In this document: positions 54,689 to 63,086 of the stretch, one piece after another
Position numbering within the stretch: the stretch's first letter is position 1
Layout of the letters: the number at the start of each line of letters is the position of its first letter
Source of the DNA: Micromonospora peucetia
GTDB lineage: Bacteria; Actinomycetota; Actinomycetes; Mycobacteriales; Micromonosporaceae
Reading direction: 5' to 3'
DNA length: 64,000 nt
Assembly (NCBI RefSeq): GCF_900091625.1
Contig: NZ_FMIC01000002.1
Coordinates: 4,650,001 to 4,714,000 of the forward strand
Made by a program: the position numbers and the translations under genes
The notes under the pieces: model-generated
Told to the model about the DNA's origin: nothing
Databases searched by the model: none
Seen by the model: the letters and a program-made list of their open reading frames with translations, nothing else

Positions 54689-56539
54689 ATGGCAGTCATC
54701 GACCGTCCGGCACCGCCAGCGCAGCCGCCCACGCAGCCGCCAGCCAGCCGTTGGGGCCGGCTACGGTACCGGGCACGAGTCCTGCTCGCCGAGCCGACCA
54801 CCCTCATCGGTCTCGCGCTCGTGCTCATCTTCGGCTACCTGGTCATCGCGCCGTTGGTGGCCATCGTGTCGGACGCGGCACGTGTGCAGTTCGGCGACGA
54901 CGGTCGGGCCGGGGCGCCGACCGGGTCCTTCACGGGCTACTACCTGTGGCGGGTGTTCCGGTCACCGATCAGCGCAAGCCTCTTCTGGCAGCCGTTGTCA
55001 CACACCGTGGTCGTCGGGCTCGGTGTGGTCGTGTTCGCCGTGGTGCTCGGCGGTTCGATGGCGTGGCTGGTGACCCGAACCAACGTACCCGGCCGCAAGT
55101 TCCTCGCCGGGGCCCTCGTCGTGCCGTACATGCTGCCGTCATGGACGTTCGCGTTGGCCTGGCTGACCCTGTTCAAGAACGGCCGGTCCGGTGGGACCCC
55201 GGGCTTCCTGGAGACCTGGGGTGTCCGGACCCCCGACTGGCTCGCGTACGGCGCCGTGCCGATCATCGTCACTCTCGGCCTGCACTACTACCCGTTCGTG
55301 TTCCTGCTGTTCGGCAACGCGCTGCGACGCATCGACTCGCAGTTGGAGGAGTCCGCGCGGGTGCTCGGCGCCAGCAGGGGCCAGGGGATGCGGCACGTGG
55401 TGCTGCCGCTGCTGCTGCCCTCGCTCTCGTCCGCCGTGCTCCTCGTCCTCGGCCGGGTGCTGGGCACCTTCGGCACCCCGTACATTCTCGGCCTACCCAC
55501 CGACTACGCGATGCTGTCGACCAGCCTGTACCGCAGCATCCACACCCGGGCTCCCGGCGTGGCCGCCGTCATCGCCGCCGTCATCGTCCTGCTCGGGGTG
55601 CTCGTCGTGCTCGTCGACATGCGCCTGGTTCGTGAACAACGCCGGTTCGTCACCATCGGCGGCAAGGGCAGCATGGACCGGGCCACCGACCTGCGCCGCT
55701 GGCGGTGGCCCGCCTACGGCGTCGCCATCGCCGTCTTCGTCACCAGCGTCGTCGTGCCGCTCGTGACCCTCGCGTTGTCCACGGTGACCTATGCACCAGG
55801 CGTGTTCCGTGCCGACAACTTCACGCTGAAGTTCTGGACCGCCGAGTCGATCCCGGAGGCGGTCGGTTTCCCGCACGGCCTGTTGCGCAGCGACGACCTC
55901 TACGAGGCGATGTGGAACAGCCTGCGCATCGTCGGTATGGCGTCCCTGGTCTGCGGCCTTGTCGGGCTGATGGTCGGGTATGTGGTGGGCCGCTCGCCCA
56001 GCCGCAGGCTGTCCGCCACCCTGCGGCAGGTCTCGTTCCTGCCCTACCTGGTGCCGGGCATCGCCTTCGCCGCCGCATACCTGACCCTGTTCGCCGTCCC
56101 GCGCGGCCCGATCCCGGCGCTCTACGGCACGACCCTCCTGGTGGTCGTGGTGTTGGCGATCACCCACCTGCCGTACTCGTCGCGGTCCGGCATCGCCGCC
56201 ATGATGCAGCTTGGCCGCGAACCGGAGGAGGCGGCACAGGTGGCCGGCGCCGGCTGGCTCACCCGGCTGCGCCGGATCGTGCTGCCCATCCAGAAGGGCG
56301 CGCTGACCACCGGCGTGTTACTGCCGTTCATCTCCGGGCTCAAAGAACTGTCGATCGTCATCATGCTCACGACCGCGAGCACACCCCTGTTGACCACCCT
56401 GTCGATCAACCTGATCGACTTCGGATATCGGCAGCAGGCCAACGCGGCCGTACTCGTCATCGCCGCGCTCTCGTTCACCGTCACCTACCTGGCCCAGCGG
56501 GCCACCAAGAGCAACCTCGCCACGGGCCTGGGAGGCTGA
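54689..56539 (+). CDS. Fused double permease of the AfuB/FbpB-type ABC transporter
   Basis: This protein is 616 residues from ATG 54689. Two binding-protein-dependent permease domains occur in one chain, with about twelve helices in total. Each half has an EAA-like loop: EESARVLGASRGQGMRHVVL in the first, and EEAAQVAGAGWLTRLRRIVL in the second. This fused layout is typical of ferric/phosphate-sugar FbpB or AfuB permeases. It pairs with the upstream binding protein and the downstream ATPase. Confidence 0.88.
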   Translation: MAVIDRPAPPAQPPTQPPASRWGRLRYRARVLLAEPTTLIGLALVLIFGYLVIAPLVAIVSDAARVQFGDDGRAGAPTGSFTGYYLWRVFRSPISASLFWQPLSHTVVVGLGVVVFAVVLGGSMAWLVTRTNVPGRKFLAGALVVPYMLPSWTFALAWLTLFKNGRSGGTPGFLETWGVRTPDWLAYGAVPIIVTLGLHYYPFVFLLFGNALRRIDSQLEESARVLGASRGQGMRHVVLPLLLPSLSSAVLLVLGRVLGTFGTPYILGLPTDYAMLSTSLYRSIHTRAPGVAAVIAAVIVLLGVLVVLVDMRLVREQRRFVTIGGKGSMDRATDLRRWRWPAYGVAIAVFVTSVVVPLVTLALSTVTYAPGVFRADNFTLKFWTAESIPEAVGFPHGLLRSDDLYEAMWNSLRIVGMASLVCGLVGLMVGYVVGRSPSRRLSATLRQVSFLPYLVPGIAFAAAYLTLFAVPRGPIPALYGTTLLVVVVLAITHLPYSSRSGIAAMMQLGREPEEAAQVAGAGWLTRLRRIVLPIQKGALTTGVLLPFISGLKELSIVIMLTTASTPLLTTLSINLIDFGYRQQANAAVLVIAALSFTVTYLAQRATKSNLATGLGG

Positions 56540-56541
56540 AC

Positions 56542-57717
56542 ATGCCGAACATCGATCTCATCGGCGTCGACAAGAGCTATGTCGCCGGCCAGTACGCGGT
56601 GCGCGACCTGCACCTGACCATCCCCGACGGTGGATTCATGTGCCTGCTCGGTCCGTCCGGCTGCGGCAAGACCACGACCCTGCGGATGATCGCCGGCTTG
56701 GAGCAGCCCACCAGGGGGGATATCCGGGTCGGCCCACGGCTGCTGGACTCCGTGGGGCAGGGCGTCTTCGTGCCACCCGAGAAGCGGGGCATGGGGCTGG
56801 TGTTCCAGAGCTACGCGCTGTGGCCGCACATGACGGTGACCCGCAACGTCGAGTTCGGGCTGATGATGCGGAAGACACCCACGGCGCAACGAGCACAGCG
56901 CGCCGCCGAGGCCATGGAGATGCTGCACATCGCCGACTACGCTGCCCGTTACCCTTCGCAGCTCTCCGGCGGCCAGCAGCAACGGGTCGCACTGGCCCGC
57001 ATGCTCGCGGTCGACCCGGAGGTCATGCTGCTCGACGAGCCGCTGTCCAACCTGGACGCGAGGCTTCGCCTCGAGATGCGCGCCGAGATCAAGAGGATCC
57101 ATCAGCGCTCGCACGCCACCGTCGTACTGGTCACCCACGACCAGCTCGAGGCGATGACGATGGCCACCCACGTCACCGTCATGAACGAGGGGGTCGTCGA
57201 GCAGACCGGCACGCCGATGGAGGTCTACGAACGGCCGGCAAGCGTGTTCGTGGCCCAGTTCGTCGGCAGCCCACCGATGAACACCATGCTGCTCGGGCCG
57301 GCCGACGCGGCCGGTCCCGGCACCACCGTGGCGGACTACGTGGCCGCCCGGGTCGGCCGCCCGCCCACCGACGGAACTGGCGGTGTCCGGCCCGAGGCAC
57401 TCAACATCGCGTACGCCGACGCCGATGTTCCCGACGGCGTCTGGCGGGCGACGGCCGTGGTCGAAACGGTCCTGCCCACCGGTTCCGCCTGGACCGTGCA
57501 ACTGCGGTGCCACGGCGAGCCGCTGTACGTCCAGTCCTACCGGAAGACCGAGACGACACCGGGCGCCGAGGTGACCCTCTGGGCCGCCGCGGCGGACCTG
57601 CACGTGTTCGATGCCGGCGGCCGCCGGATGACCGGCTGGGACCAGTTCCTGCGCGAGCAGCAGACCGGACAGCGTCCCGCCGCCGGGCCGGCCGTCGCCT
57701 CCGGATCCGGCCGGTGA
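56542..57717 (+). CDS. ATP-binding subunit of the AfuC/FbpC-type ABC transporter (with TOBE domain)
   Basis: This protein is 391 residues from ATG 56542, with GGGAGG just upstream. Walker A is GPSGCGKTT, the Q-loop is VFQSYALWPH, the signature is LSGGQQQRVALARM, Walker B is VMLLDEPLSNLD and the H-loop is VTHDQ. The C-terminal ~120 residues are a TOBE domain (GGVRPEALNIAYAD). The GTGA at 57714-57717 couples it to the HAD gene, which ties transport to dephosphorylation. Confidence 0.92.
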   Translation: MPNIDLIGVDKSYVAGQYAVRDLHLTIPDGGFMCLLGPSGCGKTTTLRMIAGLEQPTRGDIRVGPRLLDSVGQGVFVPPEKRGMGLVFQSYALWPHMTVTRNVEFGLMMRKTPTAQRAQRAAEAMEMLHIADYAARYPSQLSGGQQQRVALARMLAVDPEVMLLDEPLSNLDARLRLEMRAEIKRIHQRSHATVVLVTHDQLEAMTMATHVTVMNEGVVEQTGTPMEVYERPASVFVAQFVGSPPMNTMLLGPADAAGPGTTVADYVAARVGRPPTDGTGGVRPEALNIAYADADVPDGVWRATAVVETVLPTGSAWTVQLRCHGEPLYVQSYRKTETTPGAEVTLWAAAADLHVFDAGGRRMTGWDQFLREQQTGQRPAAGPAVASGSGR

Positions 57718-58502
57718 TCGCCGCACGGCTGCCTCGGCCTCGCGCGCTGCTGCTGGACTTCGGTGGCGTCGTCGTGCAGACCGAACGCCGGGTCACCTGG
57801 GTCACCGACCTCGCCACCGAGATCGTCGCGATGCTCGGCGCAGCCGGTTGCACCGAGCTGACCATCGACGACGTGGTCCGCGACGTCCGGGCCGCCGCCG
57901 CCGCCGAATCCGCGTGGAAGAACGCGATGTCGCGACTGTCCGCGCCGGCCGAGCTGACCTGGCGGGTGTTCTGGTCGGAGTTCGTCGCCGCCGACTGGCC
58001 CGAGCAGGCGCGTGCGTTGGTGACCAGCCAGGCGTGGCTCCTGTGCCGACGCCAGGGTGAGCTGCGCTCGACCCGGGTCGCGCGCAACGGCATCGAGGAT
58101 CTGCTCCGGGGCGCACGGGAACGCGACATCCCGGTGGGGATCGTCAGCAACGCGATGTCGGGCATCGTGCACCGGGACTGGCTCGCCCGGGCCGGCCTTG
58201 ACAAGGACCTGGTGGTGCAGCTGTACAGCGACGAGCTCGGCATCCGCAAACCCAACCCGGAGCTGATCCGTCTGGCGTGCCGCGCGCTCGCGGTCGCGCC
58301 GGCCGACGCGTGGTACGTCGGCGACAACTTCGACCGCGATGTCGTCTGCGGCCGTCGGGCCGGGGTCGGAGCGACCGTTCTGATGACTGCCCGCTCCACC
58401 CACGACCGGCCTTTCGTCGTCGCCCAGACGCCCGACGCGGTCGTCGACGATCCAGCCGAACTGCTGCGGCTGCTCACCCTCACCGACGAGAGGCACGCAT
58501 GA
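57714..58502 (+). CDS. HAD-family phosphatase-like hydrolase 1
   Basis: This protein is 262 residues from GTG 57714, overlapping the ATPase stop. HAD motif I is LLLDFGGVVVQ, where the usual second Asp of DxD is replaced by Gly. Motif II is GIVSNAM, motif III has RKPNPELI, and motif IV is YVGDNFDRDV. The DFGGVV form is common among HAD proteins of the haloacid dehalogenase-like group, which may be phosphatases. A role in dephosphorylating imported inositol phosphates is only an inference from position. Confidence 0.82.
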   Translation: MIAARLPRPRALLLDFGGVVVQTERRVTWVTDLATEIVAMLGAAGCTELTIDDVVRDVRAAAAAESAWKNAMSRLSAPAELTWRVFWSEFVAADWPEQARALVTSQAWLLCRRQGELRSTRVARNGIEDLLRGARERDIPVGIVSNAMSGIVHRDWLARAGLDKDLVVQLYSDELGIRKPNPELIRLACRALAVAPADAWYVGDNFDRDVVCGRRAGVGATVLMTARSTHDRPFVVAQTPDAVVDDPAELLRLLTLTDERHA

Positions 58503-59344
58503 CCACGATCGACGCGACCCGATCCGTGCGACTGGCGGAGGTGGCCGCCGAAGCCGCCACCGCAGTCGGCGACATGCTCCGTGGGGCCTTCCGTTCCCGA
58601 CCCGAGGTCGACTACAAACGTGATCGGCACGACCCTGTGACCGTGCACGACAAGGCGGCCGAGGCGCGTATCCGCGACGTGGTGCTCGCCGCCGAGCCGG
58701 ACAGCCGGATCGTCGGCGAAGAAGGCGGCACGGTCGGCGAGGGGCATGTCGAGTGGCACGTCGACCCGATCGACGGCACGGCCAACTTCGCCCACGGGCT
58801 GCCCTTCTTCTGCACCTCGATCGGCGCTGTGATCGACGGTCGGGTCGTCGCCGGAGCGATCTACGACCCGCTACGCGACGACCTGTACACCGCCACGCTC
58901 TCCGGGGCCTGGCACAACGGACGGCTGCTGGCCAGCGTCGGCGCCGACAACGCGCAGCAGGCGCTGCTGCTGACCAGCTACCCGAGCGCACGCGAGATCA
59001 GAGCCGCCCCCGACCGGGCGGTGCGACGGCAGACCGACCTCATCATCGAGTACCAGACGCTGCGGCGCATCGGCAGCGCCGCGCTGAGCCTGGCGCACGT
59101 CGCGACCGGCTGGGCGGATGCGGCACTCGGTATCGGTGTCAACAGTTGGGATGTCGCGGCCGGCTCGCTGCTGGTGACCGCCGCTGGCGGCCACTATCTC
59201 GGCCTGCGCCCGAACGCTGTCGAGACGGACCGGGCGGCCTGGCGGGAGCCCGGCTACTTCGCCACCGTCGGCACGCTCGACCCGGCCGGCTCGTCCGTGA
59301 TCGAGGCGTTCGCCGACACCCACCGGCCGGTGTCGCTGACATGA
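58499..59344 (+). CDS. Inositol monophosphatase-family phosphatase
   Basis: This protein is 281 residues from ATG 58499, coupled to the HAD gene by ATGA. The IMPase metal-binding motifs are present: GEEGG with Glu, WHVDPIDGTANFAHG (Asp89 and Asp92) and SWDVAAG. The family removes the phosphate from inositol-1-phosphate and related substrates with Mg2+. In this cluster it would complete dephosphorylation of imported inositol phosphates to free inositol for IolG. Histidinol-phosphatase or 3',5'-bisphosphate nucleotidase activity is possible for some members. Confidence 0.88.
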   Translation: MTTIDATRSVRLAEVAAEAATAVGDMLRGAFRSRPEVDYKRDRHDPVTVHDKAAEARIRDVVLAAEPDSRIVGEEGGTVGEGHVEWHVDPIDGTANFAHGLPFFCTSIGAVIDGRVVAGAIYDPLRDDLYTATLSGAWHNGRLLASVGADNAQQALLLTSYPSAREIRAAPDRAVRRQTDLIIEYQTLRRIGSAALSLAHVATGWADAALGIGVNSWDVAAGSLLVTAAGGHYLGLRPNAVETDRAAWREPGYFATVGTLDPAGSSVIEAFADTHRPVSLT

Positions 59345-60204
59345 CCGGCGCCGACACCCGCCTGGGCCCGGGTACCGCCCTGCGGTACCGCTGGATCGTC
59401 ACCGACCTCGACGGCACACTGGTCGACCGCGACCTCGCGATGGTCCCGCGTAGCCGGGAAGCCCTGCGGACCTTCCGCAGCGTCGGCGGCCAGGTCGTGA
59501 TCGCCACCGGCCGCAGCGCCGCCTCGTGCCGGCGCTACTACGACGAACTCGGCCTCACCGGAGCGGCGATCCTGCTCAACGGCGCGCTCATCGCCAACCT
59601 GCGCACCGGTGACGTGCTGCACGAGAGCCGCCTCGACGAGACGGCGTGGACGTCGGTCCGCGCCTTGGTCGAGACGCTGCCGCCCGACGTGGCCACCGTC
59701 GTGTTCGTCGGTGAACGGGCCCTCGCCACGTACCAGCCCGCCTGGGTCGATGCCTACGCCGCCCGCGACCGCATCACCATCGAGCGCATCGAAGACTGGG
59801 ACGACATCGACGGCATCAGCAAGGTCATGCTGCTGGGCGCCGACACCGACGCCGCGCACCGGATCGCCGCGGTCGCGCGTCGATCCGCCACCGGCGTAAC
59901 CGTCGTGATGTCCGAGGCCACCTACGTGGAACTGCTCCCCGCAGGCGTCGACAAGGGCGTCGCACTGCGCTGGCTCGCCGACCATGAGCAGGTGGCCCTG
60001 ACCGAGATCGCGGCCGTCGGTGACAACCCCAACGACGTGCCCCTGCTGCGGGCCAGCGGATTCGGCGTGGCGGTCGGCGACGGACACCCGGAGGTCCGGG
60101 CCGCGGCCTCCGCGGTGGCTGGCACCTGCCTCGAAGGAGCCGTCGCCGACGTCGTCGCCATCGCCATCGGCGCTGCCCCGACCGCCGAACGAGGCTCACC
60201 GTGA
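59341..60204 (+). CDS. Cof-type HAD phosphatase 2
   Basis: This protein is 287 residues from ATG 59341, coupled by ATGA. Motif I is WIVTDLDGTLVD (DxD complete), motif II is IATGRS, the conserved Lys lies in GVDKGVAL, and motif IV is AVGDNPNDVPLL. The C2-type cap matches Cof/YbjI-type phosphatases, which act on sugar phosphates and related compounds. It is a second candidate for removing phosphates from inositol phosphates. The next gene, iolA, follows after 56 bp. Confidence 0.88.
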   Translation: MTGADTRLGPGTALRYRWIVTDLDGTLVDRDLAMVPRSREALRTFRSVGGQVVIATGRSAASCRRYYDELGLTGAAILLNGALIANLRTGDVLHESRLDETAWTSVRALVETLPPDVATVVFVGERALATYQPAWVDAYAARDRITIERIEDWDDIDGISKVMLLGADTDAAHRIAAVARRSATGVTVVMSEATYVELLPAGVDKGVALRWLADHEQVALTEIAAVGDNPNDVPLLRASGFGVAVGDGHPEVRAAASAVAGTCLEGAVADVVAIAIGAAPTAERGSP

Positions 60205-60260
60205 TCGGCTGTCCGGGATCCCGCCCGGCCCCGGTCAGCCGCCGTCAGGAAAGGAACACC

Positions 60261-61745
60261 ATGCGCAACATCGAGCACTGGATCGACGGCAAGCCAGCAC
60301 AAACCCTGTCGGACCGGACCGCCTCCGTCTGGAATCCCGCCACCGGCCAGCCACAGGCGAAGGTGCCGCTGGCCGGTTCCGCGGACGTCGACACGGCTGT
60401 CGCCGCCGCGACCCGGGCTTGGCATTCGTGGCGGGAGACCTCGCTGACCGCCCGGACGAAGGTCCTCTTCGCCTTCCGCGACCTGGTCGAGAGACACACC
60501 GACGACCTGGCCCGGATGATCACCGCCGAGCACGGCAAGGTCCTCGACGACGCTCGTGGGGAGGTGACCCGCGGCCGGGAGGTCATCGACTTCGCCTGTG
60601 GAATCCCACAACTACTCAAGGGCAGCTACTCCGACCAGGTGTCCACCGGCGTCGACTCGTACACGTTCCGACAGTCACTCGGTGTGTGCGTCGGGATCAC
60701 GCCATTCAACTTCCCCGTCATGGTCCCGATGTGGATGCACCCGATCGCCATCGCCTGTGGCAACACCTTCGTCCTCAAACCCAGCGAGCGTGACCCGTCC
60801 CCGTCGAACCTGCTCGCTGAGCTGTACGCCGAGGCCGGGCTGCCGGCCGGTGTGTTCAACGTCGTTCACGGGGACAGAGACGCCGTCGATCGGCTGCTCG
60901 ACCATCCCGACGTCGCCGCCGTGTCGTTCGTCGGTTCCACGCCGATCGCACGCCACGTCCACCAGCGGGCCAGCGCCGCCGGCAAACGGGTCCAGGCACT
61001 CGGTGGTGCCAAGAACCACGCCGTCGTGCTTCCCGACGCCGATCTCGCCGACGCGGCCAGGCAGATCACCGCCGCGGCGTACGGCTCGGCCGGGCAACGG
61101 TGCATGGCGATCTCCGCCGTGGTCGCGGTCGGCTCCGCCGCCGACGAACTCGTGCCCCTGCTCACCGAGCACGCACGTCGGGTACGCGTCGGGCCGGGGG
61201 ACGCGCAGGCCAGTGAGATGGGACCGGTGGTAACCGCCGATGCCCGCGACAGGATCACCGGCTACATCACCCGGGCCGCCGAGGCGGGTGTCTCCCTCGT
61301 CGTCGACGGGCGTGAGGCAACCACCCGCGAGGGGTTCTTCATCGGCCCAACCCTCTTCGACACGGTCAGCACCGATGCCGAGGTGTACCGCGACGAGGTG
61401 TTCGGACCTGTGCTGGTCGTCGTCCGCGCCGCCGGTTTCGACGATGCCGTGCGCATCGTCAACGCGAGCGAGTACGGCAACGGCGTCGCGCTCTTCACCG
61501 GAAGTGGGGCGGCGGCCCGCCGATTCACCCGTGCGGTGACCGTCGGCATGGTGGGCGTCAACGTGCCCGTTCCGGTGCCGATGGCCTATCACTCATTCGG
61601 CGGCTGGAAGAACTCCCTGTTCGGTGACACCCACGTGCACGGCCCTGAGGGCGTCAGCTTCTATACCCGGGGAAAGGTCGTCACGACCCGTTGGCCCAGC
61701 GGATCCCCCTCGACGGTCAGCCTGAGCTTCCCGACCACAAGCTGA
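60261..61745 (+). CDS. iolA: Methylmalonate-semialdehyde dehydrogenase (acylating)
   Basis: This protein is 494 residues from ATG 60261, with AAAGGA six bases upstream; GTG 60201 is in frame. ALDH motifs include FNFPVMVPMWMHP, FVGSTPIARHV, GAKNHAVVLPDAD and the catalytic Cys281 in GQRCMAIS. Ending with GGWKNSLFGDTHVHGPEGV is typical of MmsA/IolA. It converts malonate semialdehyde to acetyl-CoA, the last step of inositol breakdown. It lies in the second operon, not with the other iol genes. Confidence 0.92.
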   Translation: MRNIEHWIDGKPAQTLSDRTASVWNPATGQPQAKVPLAGSADVDTAVAAATRAWHSWRETSLTARTKVLFAFRDLVERHTDDLARMITAEHGKVLDDARGEVTRGREVIDFACGIPQLLKGSYSDQVSTGVDSYTFRQSLGVCVGITPFNFPVMVPMWMHPIAIACGNTFVLKPSERDPSPSNLLAELYAEAGLPAGVFNVVHGDRDAVDRLLDHPDVAAVSFVGSTPIARHVHQRASAAGKRVQALGGAKNHAVVLPDADLADAARQITAAAYGSAGQRCMAISAVVAVGSAADELVPLLTEHARRVRVGPGDAQASEMGPVVTADARDRITGYITRAAEAGVSLVVDGREATTREGFFIGPTLFDTVSTDAEVYRDEVFGPVLVVVRAAGFDDAVRIVNASEYGNGVALFTGSGAAARRFTRAVTVGMVGVNVPVPVPMAYHSFGGWKNSLFGDTHVHGPEGVSFYTRGKVVTTRWPSGSPSTVSLSFPTTS

Positions 61746-61783
61746 CGGCCCCCGATGCACAGGTCGTCGGCCCGGTGACCTCG

Positions 61784-63022
61784 TCACGATGGCGAGGTTG
61801 TCCGGTCGGGCCCCGGTGTGAGGACGCGCCACAGTGCCAGGGTCGCCACGAGCGACGCCGCACCGGCCAGCGCCATCACCGTTCCCGGACCGAGCGCGTC
61901 ACTCAGCGCGCCGCCGGCGGTGGCAGCCAGCCCCTGGATCGTCATCATGCCGGCGCTGAGCAGCCCGAAGGCCTGGCCGCGGCGGGTCTCCGGAACCGCG
62001 TCGAGGAACCGCCGGGCCAGCCCGAGTTGGTAGGCGAAGCCCGCGGTCGCCGCCGCGAAGAGGGCCGCCGCCAGCCACAGGCCCGGCCGGGCCACGAAGG
62101 CCAGCATGGGTACGCCGAGCAGCAGCGCGAGCCACGGCGTCCACGCCTCCCGGTGGGCCGGGCCGACGAACCGCCCCACCAGCAGGTTCCCGAGGAGCAT
62201 CCCGAACGCGGCGGCCATCAGCAGCACCCCCGCACCGCCCCCCGGCCCGAGCTCGGCGGCGTACGGCACGGCGACCCCCTCGGCGCCGACGAACAGCGAG
62301 CCGGGCAGCCACTGCGCCAACAGCAGCCCGCGGATCCGCCGGTCGGCGAGCAACGCCCGGTTGATCTGCCAGGTCTCGCGGACCGCCCCGGAACCGTCCC
62401 GCCCCGTGCGAGGCGGTCGCGGCGCGAGCCCGGCGCGGACGAGCAGGGCGGAGAGGGCGCAGGTCGCGGCGGTCGCCCAGAGCGCGCCGTACGGGCCGAT
62501 CCAACCGAGCAGCACACCGCCGAGGGCGAACCCGAGGACCTGGGTGCCGCCCGCCGCCACGGTGAGCAGGGACCGGCCGAGCACGTAGGCGTCGCCGGGC
62601 AGCACCTCCGGCAGCAGGGCAGCCCGGGCGGCGTTGCTGACCGGCGCGAACAGACCGACGGCCGCGGCCAGGACGAGCATTCCCGCCGGGGAGAGCACGC
62701 CGAGGGCGAGGGTCACCACCGCGGCGAGCCGGAGCAGGTCGTAGCCGACGAGCACCGTGCGCGGGGGCCACCGGTCGGCGAGCGCGAGCATGAACAGCCC
62801 GCCCAGCGCGTGCGGCAGGAAAGCGGTCACGTACGCCAGCGCGGCGAGCAGTCCCGAGCCGGTGCGCTCGTAGACGAGCACGGACAGGGCGATCATCTTC
62901 ACCGTCTCGCCGACCATGAACACGCCGAAGCTGCCGAAGAGGACGCGGGCCTCGGCGACGGCGAAGACATCCCGGTAGGTGGCGGGCCGCGCGGCGCCGG
63001 CCGCGGTGGGGGTGACGTTCAC
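61784..63022 (-). CDS. MFS transporter (MelB/efflux-like)
   Basis: I start at GTG 63022, which avoids overlap with the divergent regulator; the product is 412 residues. About eleven to twelve hydrophobic helices are present (VLFGSFGVFMVGETVKMIALS, ALAYVTAFLPHALGGLFML). The ADRWPPRTVLVGYD loop matches motif A. The family resembles MFS_3-type efflux proteins. A palindromic site between this gene and the divergent ArsR-type gene suggests control by that regulator. The substrate is unknown. Confidence 0.82.
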   Translation of the reverse strand: MNVTPTAAGAARPATYRDVFAVAEARVLFGSFGVFMVGETVKMIALSVLVYERTGSGLLAALAYVTAFLPHALGGLFMLALADRWPPRTVLVGYDLLRLAAVVTLALGVLSPAGMLVLAAAVGLFAPVSNAARAALLPEVLPGDAYVLGRSLLTVAAGGTQVLGFALGGVLLGWIGPYGALWATAATCALSALLVRAGLAPRPPRTGRDGSGAVRETWQINRALLADRRIRGLLLAQWLPGSLFVGAEGVAVPYAAELGPGGGAGVLLMAAAFGMLLGNLLVGRFVGPAHREAWTPWLALLLGVPMLAFVARPGLWLAAALFAAATAGFAYQLGLARRFLDAVPETRRGQAFGLLSAGMMTIQGLAATAGGALSDALGPGTVMALAGAASLVATLALWRVLTPGPDRTTSPS

Positions 63023-63058
63023 CAGGCCAGCCTGCGGGCCGTACCGGCGGTGGCCTAT

Positions 63059-63080
63059 CCTTTCGCTGTCCGGCGAAAGG
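63059..63080. promoter_or_regulatory. Palindromic site between MFS and ArsR-type genes
   Basis: CCTTTCGC and GCGAAAGG are perfect inverted arms around a 6-base spacer (TGTCCG). They lie between the divergent starts and contain the AAAGG ribosome site of the regulator. It is a candidate operator. Confidence 0.5.
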
Positions 63081-63086
63081 TGCGGT

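Noticed and set aside
53403..57717. Default annotation as a ferric iron transporter
   Set aside because: There is no iron box, no clear Tyr iron ligands, and the operon partners are phosphatases and iolA. Iron is kept as an alternative, not the main call.
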